The notes under the pieces are model-generated. The model worked only from the letters and a program-made list of their open reading frames with translations. It made no database searches and was not told the DNA's origin. From Brenneria corticis (GTDB lineage: Bacteria; Pseudomonadota; Gammaproteobacteria; Enterobacterales; Enterobacteriaceae), in assembly GCF_003115855.1 (NCBI RefSeq), contig NZ_KZ819077.1, positions 170,796 to 234,795 on the forward strand: a stretch of 64,000 nt of DNA, written 5' to 3'. Below, in pieces: positions 35,572-43,997 of this stretch (its first letter is position 1; each line of letters opens with the position of its first letter). The position numbers and the translations under genes are program-made.

Positions 35572-35837
35572 GTACGAGCTGGCACGTTTGCAGTTTAGTG
35601 GTTCGCGCCCATCCGTATCGGTTGGCCGCGCTAAGCGAGGCGCTGAGCTCCCTGCCCGGCTGCGAGGTGGCGGCCGGCGACGGCGCCGCCGGCAAACTGG
35701 CGGTAGTGCTTGAGGCGGACTCGGAAGCCTCGCTGTTGAAACTAATGGCGTCAGTACGCGATCTCTCCGGCGTGCTGGCGGTTTCGCTGGTTTATCACCA
35801 GTTGGATGCACAAAATCAGGGTGAGGAAACGTCATGA
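35568..35837 (+). CDS. napD: NapD, NapA-specific chaperone
   Basis: The 89-residue cytoplasmic chaperone binds the twin-arginine signal of NapA and prevents premature export. The sequence STSWHVCSLVVRAHPYRLAALSEALSSLPGCEV and the C-terminal VLAVSLVYHQLD are typical of the family. It overlaps napF by four bases at the start and napA by four at the end, so translation is coupled through the three genes. Confidence 0.94.
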   Translation: MSTSWHVCSLVVRAHPYRLAALSEALSSLPGCEVAAGDGAAGKLAVVLEADSEASLLKLMASVRDLSGVLAVSLVYHQLDAQNQGEETS

Positions 35838-38320
35838 AACTCAGTCGACGACAATTTATGAAAGCCAACGCGGTCGCGGCGGCGGCCACGGCGGCGGGCA
35901 TAAGCATACCGACCGCCGTCCGCGCCGTAGTGGGACAGCAGGAGGCCATTCACTGGGATAAGGCCCCCTGCCGTTTCTGCGGCGTCGGCTGCGGGGTGCT
36001 GGTCGGTACGCAGAACGGCCGCATCGTGGCAAGCCAGGGCGATCCCGAAGCGCCGGTTAACCGCGGGCTTAACTGCATCAAAGGCTACTTTCTGCCGAAA
36101 ATCATCTACGGCCAGGATCGCCTGACCCAGCCCCTGCTGCGGATGCGCAACGGCGAATTCGACAAAGACGGCGAATTTACCCCGGTAAGCTGGGAGCAGG
36201 CCTTTGAGGTGATGGCGCAGAAATTCAAAACCGCGCTGCAAGAAAAAGGGCCGGGTTCGGTAGGCATGTTCGGCTCCGGCCAGTGGACCGTCTGGGAAGG
36301 CTATGCGGCCGCCAAGCTGTTCAAGGCCGGCTTCCGCTCCAACAATATCGACCCGAACGCGCGCCACTGCATGGCGTCGGCGGTCGTGGGCTTTATGCGC
36401 ACCTTCGGCATGGACGAGCCAATGGGGTGTTATGACGATATCGAACAGGCCGACGCCTTTGTGCTGTGGGGCTCCAATATGGCGGAGATGCACCCGATCC
36501 TCTGGTCGCGCATCACCGACCGCCGTCTGTCGGACACCAACGTCAAGGTGGCGGTGCTTTCCACCTATCAGCATCGCAGTTTTGAACTGGCGGATAACGG
36601 CATGGTGTTTACGCCGCAAACCGATCTGGCCATTCTTAACTACATCGCCAATTACATTATTCAGAATAACGCGGTCAATAAAGAATTCCTTGCCCGCCAT
36701 GTGAATCTGCGCAAAGGCGCGACCGATATCGGCTACGGATTGCGCCCGACGCACCCGCTGGAAAAAGCGGCGAAAAATCCGGGTTCCGATGCCTCGGAAC
36801 CCATGAGCTTTGACGATTACAAAGCGTTCGTCGCCGACTATACGCTGGAAAAAACCGTCGCCCTGAGCGGCGTACCCGCCGATCAGCTGCAAGCGCTGGC
36901 GCAGCTTTACGCCGACCCGCAGAAAAAAGTGATCTCCTACTGGACCATGGGATTCAACCAGCACACCCGCGGCGTGTGGGCCAATAATCTGGTCTATAAC
37001 CTGCACCTGCTGACGGGCAAGATTTCCCAACCCGGCTGCGGCCCCTTCTCGTTGACCGGCCAACCCTCCGCCTGCGGCACGGCGCGCGAGGTGGGAACCT
37101 TCGCCCATCGCCTGCCGGCGGATATGGTGGTCACCAATGAGAAACACCGCGCCATTGCGGAGCAAAGGTGGCAATTGCCGAGCGGCACCATTCCGGAAAA
37201 AATCGGTCTGCACGCCGTGGCGCAGGATCGGGCGCTGAAGGACGGCACGCTCAACGTCTACTGGGTGATGTGCAACAACAACATGCAGGCGGGGCCGAAT
37301 ATCAATCAGGAGCGCATGCCCGGCTGGCGCGACCCGCGCAATTTCGTGATTGTTTCCGATCCCTACCCGACGGTGAGCGCGCTGGCCGCCGACCTGATTT
37401 TACCCACCGCCATGTGGGTGGAGAAAGAAGGCGCCTACGGCAACGCCGAGCGACGCACCCAGTTCTGGCGCCAGCAGGTCAAAGCGCCCGGCGAAGCCAA
37501 ATCGGACCTCTGGCAACTGGTCAGCTTCGCCAAGCGCTTCACCGTGGAGGAGGTCTGGCCGGAAGCGCTGCTGGCGCAAAAACCGGCCTATCGCGGTAAA
37601 ACGCTCTACGACGTGCTGTTCGCCAACGAAGCGGTCCGACGCTACCCGCTCAGCGAGTTGCCCGACGATCGGCTAAACGATGAGTCGCGCGAGTTCGGCT
37701 TCTATCTGCAGAAAGGGCTGTTTGAAGAGTATGCCGCGTTTGGCCGCGGTCACGGCCACGATCTGGCGTCCTTTGACGCCTACCATCAGGCTCGCGGGCT
37801 GCGCTGGCCGGTGGTGGACGGCCAGGAAACCCTGTGGCGCTACCGTGAAGGCCACGACCCTTACGTCAAAACGGGCGAAGGATTCCGCTTCTACGGCAAG
37901 CCGGACGGCAAGGCGGTGATTTTCGCGCTGCCGTACGAACCCGCGGCGGAAGCGCCGGACGGCGAATACGATCTCTGGCTCTCCACCGGCCGCGTTCTGG
38001 AACACTGGCACACCGGCAGTATGACGCGCCGCGTGCCCGAGCTGCACCGGGCCTTTCCCGAAGCGGTATTGTTTATCCACCCTCTGGATGCCAAAGCGCG
38101 CGATCTGCGCCGCGGGGAAAAGGTGCGGATTATCTCGCGCCGCGGCGAAGTGGTCTCCGTCGTCGAAACCCGGGGACGCAACCGACCGCCGCAAGGATTG
38201 GTGTATATGCCGTTCTTTGACGCCGCGCAGTTGGTCAACGTCCTGACGCTGGACGCCACCGACCCGCTCTCCAAAGAGGCGGACTTTAAAAAATGCGCCG
38301 TCAAGCTGGCGAAGGTGTAA
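35834..38320 (+). CDS. napA: Periplasmic nitrate reductase catalytic subunit NapA
   Basis: The 828-residue molybdoenzyme reduces nitrate to nitrite. The Tat signal is LSRRQFMKANAVAAAATAAG. A [4Fe-4S] site follows (CRFCGVGCGVLV and, further on, LNCIKG). The Mo-ligand cysteine lies in ARHCMASAVVGF near residue 180. Bis-MGD-binding segments such as MGFNQHTRGVWANNL and the C-terminal WHTGSMTRRVPEL are present. Its length equals E. coli NapA. Electrons come from NapC through NapB. Confidence 0.97.
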   Translation: MKLSRRQFMKANAVAAAATAAGISIPTAVRAVVGQQEAIHWDKAPCRFCGVGCGVLVGTQNGRIVASQGDPEAPVNRGLNCIKGYFLPKIIYGQDRLTQPLLRMRNGEFDKDGEFTPVSWEQAFEVMAQKFKTALQEKGPGSVGMFGSGQWTVWEGYAAAKLFKAGFRSNNIDPNARHCMASAVVGFMRTFGMDEPMGCYDDIEQADAFVLWGSNMAEMHPILWSRITDRRLSDTNVKVAVLSTYQHRSFELADNGMVFTPQTDLAILNYIANYIIQNNAVNKEFLARHVNLRKGATDIGYGLRPTHPLEKAAKNPGSDASEPMSFDDYKAFVADYTLEKTVALSGVPADQLQALAQLYADPQKKVISYWTMGFNQHTRGVWANNLVYNLHLLTGKISQPGCGPFSLTGQPSACGTAREVGTFAHRLPADMVVTNEKHRAIAEQRWQLPSGTIPEKIGLHAVAQDRALKDGTLNVYWVMCNNNMQAGPNINQERMPGWRDPRNFVIVSDPYPTVSALAADLILPTAMWVEKEGAYGNAERRTQFWRQQVKAPGEAKSDLWQLVSFAKRFTVEEVWPEALLAQKPAYRGKTLYDVLFANEAVRRYPLSELPDDRLNDESREFGFYLQKGLFEEYAAFGRGHGHDLASFDAYHQARGLRWPVVDGQETLWRYREGHDPYVKTGEGFRFYGKPDGKAVIFALPYEPAAEAPDGEYDLWLSTGRVLEHWHTGSMTRRVPELHRAFPEAVLFIHPLDAKARDLRRGEKVRIISRRGEVVSVVETRGRNRPPQGLVYMPFFDAAQLVNVLTLDATDPLSKEADFKKCAVKLAKV

Positions 38321-38326
38321 CGGCGC

Positions 38327-39019
38327 ATGGCCCGTCAGGATGCCTGTCCATCCCCCCGACGTCGCTTTTTGCGCGACGCGGCGCGCGCCGTCGCCGGTTT
38401 ATCGGCGGCGGTGACGGTGCTCGGCTTGCAGCAGCGGCGCAGCCAGGCGCATACGCTGCCGCTGCGTCCGCCCGGCGCGCTGGCGGAAACGGCGTTTTCC
38501 GGCGCCTGTATCCGCTGCGGGCAGTGCGTGCAGGCCTGTCCGTACCAGACGCTGCGCCTTGCCACGCTGGCGTCCGGTCCGGCGGCCGGCACGCCTTATT
38601 TTATTGCGCGCGACGTCCCGTGCGAAATGTGTGAGGACATTCCCTGCACGGCGGCCTGCCCGAGCGGCGCACTGCGGCCGCTGGACGCCATCGATGATGC
38701 CCGCATGGGGCTGGCGGTGCTGCTGGATCAGGAAAACTGCCTTAACTATCAGGGACTACGCTGCGATGTGTGCTACCGCGTCTGCCCGTTGATCGACAGC
38801 GCCATCACGCTGGAGCCGGAGCGTAATGCGCGCACCGGCAAGCACGCCCGCTTCAGGCCGACGGTTCATAGCGACGCCTGCACCGGCTGCGGCAAGTGCG
38901 AAAAAGCCTGCGTGCTGGAACAGCCGGCGATCAAGGTGCTGCCGCGCTCGCTGGCGAAAGGGGAACTCGGGCATCACTACCGTTTCAATTGGCTGGAGAC
39001 GCGCGATGGCAAACCGTAA
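38327..39019 (+). CDS. napG: NapG, Tat-exported iron-sulfur protein
   Basis: The 230-residue ferredoxin-like protein with four [4Fe-4S] clusters takes part in electron transfer from menaquinol or ubiquinol via NapH to NapC/NapB. The twin-arginine signal RRRFLRDAARAVAGLSAAV is at the N-terminus. Cysteine clusters are CIRCGQCVQACPYQ, CEMCEDIPCTAACP, CDVCYRVCPL and CTGCGKCEKACVL. It starts seven bases after napA and overlaps napH by 14 bases. Confidence 0.95.
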   Translation: MARQDACPSPRRRFLRDAARAVAGLSAAVTVLGLQQRRSQAHTLPLRPPGALAETAFSGACIRCGQCVQACPYQTLRLATLASGPAAGTPYFIARDVPCEMCEDIPCTAACPSGALRPLDAIDDARMGLAVLLDQENCLNYQGLRCDVCYRVCPLIDSAITLEPERNARTGKHARFRPTVHSDACTGCGKCEKACVLEQPAIKVLPRSLAKGELGHHYRFNWLETRDGKP

Positions 39020-39869
39020 GCGGGACGCCGGACGCGAGGCGCTGGCCAGGAAAGGCTGGTGGCGCAGCCACCGCTGGCTGGCGTTGCGCCGCCTGACGCA
39101 ATCTCTGGTGCTGGGGATGTTTCTGTGCGGGCCGTGGCTGGGCGTCTGGATCCTGCACGGCAACTACAGCGCCAGCCTGCTGCTGGACGCCGTGCCGCTC
39201 AGCGATCCGCTCACCGTCCTGCAAAGCCTGGCGAGCGGGCATCTGCCGGCGGCGCTCGCGCTGGCCGGCGCGCTGATTGTCGCGCTGGGCTATGCGCTGG
39301 CGGGTAAGCGTCTGTTTTGCAGTTGGGTATGTCCGCTGAACCCACTGACCGATCTGGCCGCCTGGCTGCGCCGCCGCGTCGGCATCACCGCGTCGGCGTC
39401 CATTCCGCGCAGCCTGCGTTATCTGTTGCTGGCGCTGGTGTTGGCCGGCAGCGCGCTGACCGGCGGCATGCTGTGGGAGTGGCTCAACCCGGTATCGCTG
39501 ACCGGAAGAGGATTGATTTTCGGGTTCGGCGCCGGCATCTGGCTGCTGCTTACGCTGTTTCTGTTCGATCTGCTGGTGGTGGAGCACGGCTGGTGCGGGC
39601 ACCTGTGCCCGACCGGCGCGCTGTACGGCGCGCTCGGCGCTAAAGGCGTCCTGGTGGTGGAAGCGGCGGCTCGCGAACGCTGTACGCGCTGCATGGACTG
39701 TTTTCATATCTGTCCGGAGCCGCAGGTGCTGCGCGCGCCGCTGCTGGATAAACAAAGTCCGGCGCGGATTACCGGCCGCGACTGCATAACCTGCGGACGC
39801 TGCGTGGATGTCTGCGCTGAAGACGTTTTTAAAATAACCCTTCGATGGAATTCGGGAGCAAAATCATGA
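39006..39869 (+). CDS. napH: NapH, membrane iron-sulfur quinol oxidase component
   Basis: The 287-residue protein, same length as E. coli NapH, has four transmembrane helices and works with NapG to draw electrons from the quinol pool. Conserved CxxxCP motifs occur at the membrane ends (FCSWVCPLNPLTD and WCGHLCPTGALYG). Two C-terminal [4Fe-4S] sites are CTRCMDCFHICP and CITCGRCVDVCAED. I chose the ATG at 39006 by homology; it lies within napG. The stop overlaps the napB ATG. Confidence 0.95.
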   Translation: MANRKRDAGREALARKGWWRSHRWLALRRLTQSLVLGMFLCGPWLGVWILHGNYSASLLLDAVPLSDPLTVLQSLASGHLPAALALAGALIVALGYALAGKRLFCSWVCPLNPLTDLAAWLRRRVGITASASIPRSLRYLLLALVLAGSALTGGMLWEWLNPVSLTGRGLIFGFGAGIWLLLTLFLFDLLVVEHGWCGHLCPTGALYGALGAKGVLVVEAAARERCTRCMDCFHICPEPQVLRAPLLDKQSPARITGRDCITCGRCVDVCAEDVFKITLRWNSGAKS

Positions 39870-40309
39870 AAAGCCAGATCCTGACAACGGGATGGTTCCG
39901 CTGGATAACCGCCCTGGCAATGATGAGCAGTGCGATAGCCGCTGCGCAGGTGGATTTAAGTCTGTCGCCGGAGGTATCGACCGCGCCGCCGGGAAGTAAT
40001 CGTATGCCGAAGCAGCAGGAACGCATGGCGCTCAACTATGTCAATCAGCCGCCGATGATCCCTCACGGCGTGGATGGCTATCAGGTTACCCCAACCTTTA
40101 ACCGCTGTCTGCAATGTCACAGCGTGGAAAACTATCGCACCACCGCCGCGCCGCGCGTCAGCCCGACCCACTTCGTCGACAGTAGCGGCAAGGTGCTCGG
40201 CGGCGTGGCGCCCGCCCGCTATTTCTGCCTGCAATGCCACGTGCCGCAAACCGATGCGGCGCCGATTACCGGCAACACCTTTACACCATCCAAAGGGTTC
40301 GGACAGTGA
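39866..40309 (+). CDS. napB: NapB, dihaem cytochrome c subunit
   Basis: The 147-residue periplasmic protein passes electrons from NapC to NapA. The signal peptide is ITALAMMSSAIAAA. Two haem c sites are visible, CLQCHSVENYR and CLQCHVPQTD, with the region MIPHGVDGYQVTPTFNRC in front. The ATG at 39866 (GGGAG nine bases upstream) overlaps the napH stop. Haem attachment depends on the Ccm system encoded nearby. Confidence 0.95.
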   Translation: MKSQILTTGWFRWITALAMMSSAIAAAQVDLSLSPEVSTAPPGSNRMPKQQERMALNYVNQPPMIPHGVDGYQVTPTFNRCLQCHSVENYRTTAAPRVSPTHFVDSSGKVLGGVAPARYFCLQCHVPQTDAAPITGNTFTPSKGFGQ

Positions 40310-40317
40310 GGTTTTCG

Positions 40318-40917
40318 ATGGAAGAGCATAAGAAAACGGGGCGGATTCGCCGGCTCTGGCAATGGTGGCGGCGTCCGAGCCGTCTGGCGCTGGGAACGCT
40401 GGTGCTCCTCGGCTTTGCCGGCGGCATTCTCTTCCTGGGCGGCTTCAACACCACGATGCAACTCTCCAACAGCGAAGCGTTTTGCATCAGCTGCCACGAA
40501 ATGCGCGATAACGTCTATCAGGAATATATGGAAACCGCGCACTACAGCAACCGCAGCGGCGTACGCGCCACCTGCCCGGACTGTCACGTTCCGCACGAAT
40601 TTGTGCCGAAAATGGTGCGTAAAATCCAGGCCAGCAAGGAGCTGTATTCCAAAGCGCTGGGAACCATCGATACGCCGCAAAAATTCGAGGCGCATCGCCT
40701 GACCATGGCGCAGAACGAGTGGCGGCGCATGAGAAACAATGACTCCCAGGAGTGCCGTAATTGCCACAACGTCGATTATATGGATCTTTCCGGACAGAAA
40801 ACGGCGGCGGCGGAAAAGCACAGCGAAGCGCAAAAAACCGGTCAGACCTGTATCGATTGCCATCAAGGCATTGCGCACAAGCTGCCGGATATGCGCGGCG
40901 CCCACGGCGGGTTTTGA
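40318..40917 (+). CDS. napC: NapC, membrane tetrahaem quinol dehydrogenase
   Basis: The 199-residue NapC/NirT-family cytochrome has one N-terminal transmembrane helix (LALGTLVLLGFAGGILFLGG) and four haem motifs: CISCHEMRD, CPDCHVPH, CRNCHNVDY and CIDCHQGIAH. It oxidises menaquinol or ubiquinol and reduces NapB. It closes the napFDAGHBC operon, in the same order as E. coli. Because nrfBCD are missing here, NapC is a candidate electron donor to NrfA as well, which is inference. Confidence 0.95.
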   Translation: MEEHKKTGRIRRLWQWWRRPSRLALGTLVLLGFAGGILFLGGFNTTMQLSNSEAFCISCHEMRDNVYQEYMETAHYSNRSGVRATCPDCHVPHEFVPKMVRKIQASKELYSKALGTIDTPQKFEAHRLTMAQNEWRRMRNNDSQECRNCHNVDYMDLSGQKTAAAEKHSEAQKTGQTCIDCHQGIAHKLPDMRGAHGGF

Positions 40918-40999
40918 CCTCGACAGACTTAAGATTAATCCTGATAATAAACTGTCGCTTAAGTATTACCCTATGGTTTCCCTGCCATTAGAAAGTTAA
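40918..40999 (+). pseudogene. C-terminal tail of a lost upstream gene (possibly VgrG)
   Basis: Directly after the napC stop an open plus-strand frame reads LDRLKINPDNKLSLKYYPMVS and ends LPLES at a TAA (40997-40999). This is 13 bases before the start of the next gene, with that gene's ribosome binding site in between. The spacing is that of two neighbouring genes of one operon. I infer that the cassette was captured with the last codons of the gene that used to precede it; related HExxH proteins sit behind vgrG genes. No start codon exists. Confidence 0.45.
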
Positions 41000-41012
41000 A
41001 AGGAGTTTTGCT

Positions 41013-41570
41013 ATGGGTCAGGTTCAGGATAAGAAAGAAGGAACGCTCAGGCTATTAACGCTTAATGAAATCGCTTTGGCTCACCGTGTGTTTGGTGGTT
41101 CTATTACGTATGCAAGAGTTTGGATTCATTGTGACAGCTATCTGCCGTTTGGTTTACAAGACAGCCGTACCGCTATGGCACCTAACGGTGAGCTTTGGTT
41201 CAGGAAAGAATTATATGAACATGACTTTGGGAAAAGCACGCACAGTATCGCAACGCGGCATCTTTTCATACACGAAATGGCCCATGTTTGGCAGCATCAA
41301 CATGGGCAATGGGTTAGGCTACGAGGTGCTTTCAGTTGGGCGGCAGATTACACCTACGATTTAGATGAAAAGAAAACGTTAACAGACTATTCCTTAGAAC
41401 AACAGGCTCAAATAATAGCAGACTATTTCGTCTTAACTACTTATGGTTATAGCGAATGGGAGTATCAAAAGATAAACCTGCGTTCTGTTTCATATACGGG
41501 GAAGGTCAGGGGGAATACTCTTTTATCCCTTTATAAAAATACACTGTCTGATTTTTTACCGAAAAGGTGA
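41013..41570 (+). CDS. HExxH metallopeptidase-like protein of the Vgr/Rhs-associated type
   Basis: The 185-residue protein has a zinc-peptidase motif FIHEMAHVWQHQHGQWVRLRG near residue 90 and the upstream segment LRLLTLNEIALAHRVFGGSI..VWIHCDSYLPFGLQ. I know this pattern from small proteins annotated as Vgr-related or Rhs-associated in type VI secretion loci of enterobacteria. It is probably an effector or effector-processing domain, but its substrate is unknown. No signal peptide. AAGGAG lies eight bases before the ATG. The gene is clearly less GC-rich than the nap and ccm genes on either side, a sign of transfer. The next gene is an immunity-like lipoprotein. Confidence 0.7.
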   Translation: MGQVQDKKEGTLRLLTLNEIALAHRVFGGSITYARVWIHCDSYLPFGLQDSRTAMAPNGELWFRKELYEHDFGKSTHSIATRHLFIHEMAHVWQHQHGQWVRLRGAFSWAADYTYDLDEKKTLTDYSLEQQAQIIADYFVLTTYGYSEWEYQKINLRSVSYTGKVRGNTLLSLYKNTLSDFLPKR

Positions 41571-41574
41571 ACTA

Positions 41575-41994
41575 ATGAAAGTCTTTTCATTATTACTGCT
41601 TGTCGCTTTTTTCATGGTCGGTTGCGAATCTAATGATCCCAGGCCTAAAACATATCGGGCCACAATCACTACTGTGAACAATAAAGTATGTGTTTTAGCC
41701 CCTGTTGAAAGCGGTGAATATCTTAATGGCCTTGAATTTAACGAAGCGGGAAGTGAACAGAAAAGGTTTCGTAAATACTTCAGTATTGCGGATAAAGAAC
41801 CCGTCCTGCTTTCGTCTGATAAGTGCGTTCCCGATTATGGATACAAATTTGAAGCTGGACACGATTATGGAATTCTTGTAGAAACTTTTTCAAAAGAGAA
41901 GGTGGAGAAAAAGCGTACGCCTGTTGGACGAAACTATATCGCCTCTTTCTCATTATCAGAAAAAGATGGCAGGTTATCGGTTACATCGAACTAG
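41575..41994 (+). CDS. Lipoprotein resembling T6SS periplasmic immunity proteins
   Basis: The 139-residue protein has the lipoprotein signal MKVFSLLLLVAFFMVGC. The mature part reads DPRPKTYRATITTVNNKVCVL, then YLNGLEFNEAGS, FRKYFSI, DKCVPDYGYKFEAGHDYGI and ends in a beta-rich FSLSEKDG. I recall this pattern from a family of putative T6SS immunity periplasmic lipoproteins, often next to HExxH proteins of the preceding type. It starts four bases after that gene, so the two look like an effector-immunity pair. Function is inferred from family memory and context. Confidence 0.68.
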   Translation: MKVFSLLLLVAFFMVGCESNDPRPKTYRATITTVNNKVCVLAPVESGEYLNGLEFNEAGSEQKRFRKYFSIADKEPVLLSSDKCVPDYGYKFEAGHDYGILVETFSKEKVEKKRTPVGRNYIASFSLSEKDGRLSVTSN

Positions 41995-42082
41995 TCGCCG
42001 TCCGCGGGAATTTTGCAATTCGTGCAGTTATATGTGTAATATGAACGAAGGTTTCTAATCGGAATTGAACGAGGAATAAATC

Positions 42083-42319
42083 ATGGCGGCAAAACAGCGC
42101 AATACCCAGAGCGTCACTATGAACGTAGAACGAGGTTTACTTATTCGGGCGCGTGAGGCTGGCATTAATCTTAGCGCCACACTAACTGCTGCTCTTGATG
42201 CTGAATTACGTCGGCACGCAGCACAGAAATGGCAGGAAGAGAATGCTGAAGCCTTAGTAGCTTTAAACCGTTTTCATGATGAGTGTGGTTGTTTCAGTGA
42301 TGAGTACAGGACATTTTGA
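42083..42319 (+). CDS. ccdA: CcdA-family antitoxin
   Basis: The 78-residue antitoxin has an N-terminal ribbon-helix-helix (QSVTMNVERGLLIRAREAGINLSATLTAALDAELRR) that binds operator DNA. Its flexible C-terminus (ALVALNRFHDECGCFSDEYRTF) would neutralise CcdB; the FSDEYR end matches the CcdA consensus FADE.R. It precedes ccdB by two bases. GAGGA about ten bases upstream serves as ribosome binding site. Confidence 0.9.
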   Translation: MAAKQRNTQSVTMNVERGLLIRAREAGINLSATLTAALDAELRRHAAQKWQEENAEALVALNRFHDECGCFSDEYRTF

Positions 42320-42321
42320 CG

Positions 42322-42636
42322 ATGCAGTTCACTATTTACCGCAATAGCGGGAAAAGTGTCGTTTACCCACTGTTACTCGACGTAACAAGCGACATTATTG
42401 GTCAGTTAGACCGTCGGATCGTGATTCCGCTGTTGCCTGTTGATAAATACCCCTCCTCACGCCGTCCGGAACGGATGATTCCTGTTATCAAACTGATGGA
42501 CAGCAAAGAATACGCAGTAATGACCCATGAACTTGCGAGTGTCCCTGTTCGCGCACTGGGAGCCGAGTTTTGTAATGCATCTCAATACCGTTCTCAGATA
42601 AAGGCCGCCATAGACTTTCTTATCGACGGCATTTAA
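42322..42636 (+). CDS. ccdB: CcdB-family gyrase toxin, possibly inactive
   Basis: The 104-residue protein is recognisable as CcdB: MQFTIYRNSG, DRRIVIPLLPV, MTHELASVPVRALG and a C-terminal helix. In F-plasmid CcdB the last three residues, Trp-Gly-Ile, contact gyrase and are needed for poisoning. Here the end is FLIDGI, so the Trp is replaced by Asp. That change would be expected to weaken or abolish toxicity while leaving CcdA binding and autoregulation. I chose the ATG at 42322. It ends seven bases from the convergent ccmI stop. Confidence 0.88.
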   Translation: MQFTIYRNSGKSVVYPLLLDVTSDIIGQLDRRIVIPLLPVDKYPSSRRPERMIPVIKLMDSKEYAVMTHELASVPVRALGAEFCNASQYRSQIKAAIDFLIDGI

Positions 42637-42642
42637 AAAACA

Positions 42643-43512
42643 TCACCTCCCTGCTGACGCGCCCGACGCCAATCCCTCTTTAGCCTGAATAATACTGCGC
42701 TCAATCACCGCGCGGCGCGTATCGTTAAGCGGTAAAAGGCGCAGCATGGTTTGCCAGGCGTCGATGGCTTCCCGATAGCGCTGCCCTTCATAGGCATGGA
42801 AAGCCAGCAGGCTCAGCGCCCGAACGCTGACGGTGTCGGAATGCAGCAGTTCGCGCAACATCGCCTCGCCCCGTTGGCTCTCCCGCGGGTTGGCCGAGCG
42901 CAATAGCAGTTCGGCATAATCGAGCTTCAGCTCCGCGTTGTGCGGATCGCGTTGATATGCCTGGCCAAACGCCTGAACGGCCATGGCCGCGTTATCCAAC
43001 ACCCCGGCGATGCGGCCGAGCAGCCACCACTCCTGCGGATCATCGGGACGCGTCTCCAGCCGGCTGCGCAACCCAAGTCCGAGCCGCGCCAGCTCTTCCA
43101 GGGTGAGCGATTCCGTCTGCGGATCCATCACCCGCTGCATCAGCGCCGGCGTCTGCCTGACGACCTGCCGCCACTCCTGTACCCGGTTTACGCTGGCGGT
43201 CTTCCAAAACAGACCGAGGCTTATCGCCGCCAGCAGCATGATTCCCGGCAGCAGCGCCCAGCGGCTCACCGGACGCCGCTGGGCCGCGGGTTTACCGGGA
43301 ATGTCCTGCAACAGCGTCTGCTGAAGTTCCTCGACCATGCCCGCGCGCTCCGCGTCGCTGGCGGCATCCGCGGCAAGCTCACGCAGACGGTGGCGATACA
43401 GCGCCCGGTTTATCGCATCACGATCGCAGGCGTCGCGCGTCGACCAGGGCGCCAGCAGCAACGCCGTCACCGCCGCAAGGGATAGAATAATCGTCGTCGT
43501 CAGCAATATCAT
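42643..43512 (-). CDS. ccmI: CcmI, apocytochrome c chaperone
   Basis: The 289-residue membrane protein presents apocytochromes to the haem lyase. Two N-terminal transmembrane helices (LLTTTIILSLAAVTALLLAPW and ALLPGIMLLAAISLGLFW) flank a cytoplasmic leucine-zipper-like loop. TPR repeats follow (WWLLGRIAGVLDNAAMAVQAFGQAYQRDPHNAELKLDYAELL). In E. coli this region is the C-terminal half of CcmH; here it is a separate gene overlapping ccmH by four bases. It is the last gene of the ccm operon. Confidence 0.92.
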   Translation of the reverse strand: MILLTTTIILSLAAVTALLLAPWSTRDACDRDAINRALYRHRLRELAADAASDAERAGMVEELQQTLLQDIPGKPAAQRRPVSRWALLPGIMLLAAISLGLFWKTASVNRVQEWRQVVRQTPALMQRVMDPQTESLTLEELARLGLGLRSRLETRPDDPQEWWLLGRIAGVLDNAAMAVQAFGQAYQRDPHNAELKLDYAELLLRSANPRESQRGEAMLRELLHSDTVSVRALSLLAFHAYEGQRYREAIDAWQTMLRLLPLNDTRRAVIERSIIQAKEGLASGASAGR

Positions 43513-43997
43513 CGCCGTTTCTCCTCGCCGTCCGGCGTTTCATTTACCGGCGCGTCTTCGTCCAACAGAGCCCGCAACCGTCTCTTCTCCCGCTCGCTTA
43601 GCGGCGCCGGGGCGCGACGATAGCGGCGGGCGCGGCGGATAATCATCCACGCTCCCGTCGCCAGAAACAGGACCGGCAGCAGCCAAAGCAGGAGGGTGAA
43701 CGGCGTCATCGGCGGTTCATAGGTGACAAAATAGCCGTAGCGGGACACCATATAGTCGATAATCTGCGTTTTGCTCTGCCCCTGCCGCATCAGCTCATAC
43801 ACTTTCTGCCGCATATCGACCGCAATCATCGAATTGGAGTCGGCAATACTGTTGTTTTGGCATTTCGGGCAGCGTAACTGCGTGGTCAACTCGCGGAACT
43901 GCCGCGCCTGCGCCTCATCGTCAAAACGCCGGATCTCCTGCGACGCCAGCGCGCAAAGCGAGAGCAGCAGCGCGCCGACAAAACACGCCATCCTCAT
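43509..43997 (-). CDS. ccmH: CcmH, apocytochrome thiol reductase
   Basis: The 162-residue protein has an N-terminal signal-like helix (ACFVGALLLSLCALAS), the redox motif LRCPKCQNNSIADSNS and one C-terminal transmembrane helix (FTLLLWLLPVLFLATGAWMIIRR). It keeps the CXXCH cysteines of apocytochromes reduced for haem attachment. The ATG at 43997 overlaps the ccmG stop. The paralogue NrfF (50332-50733) has the same motif. Confidence 0.93.
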   Translation of the reverse strand: MRMACFVGALLLSLCALASQEIRRFDDEAQARQFRELTTQLRCPKCQNNSIADSNSMIAVDMRQKVYELMRQGQSKTQIIDYMVSRYGYFVTYEPPMTPFTLLLWLLPVLFLATGAWMIIRRARRYRRAPAPLSEREKRRLRALLDEDAPVNETPDGEEKRR

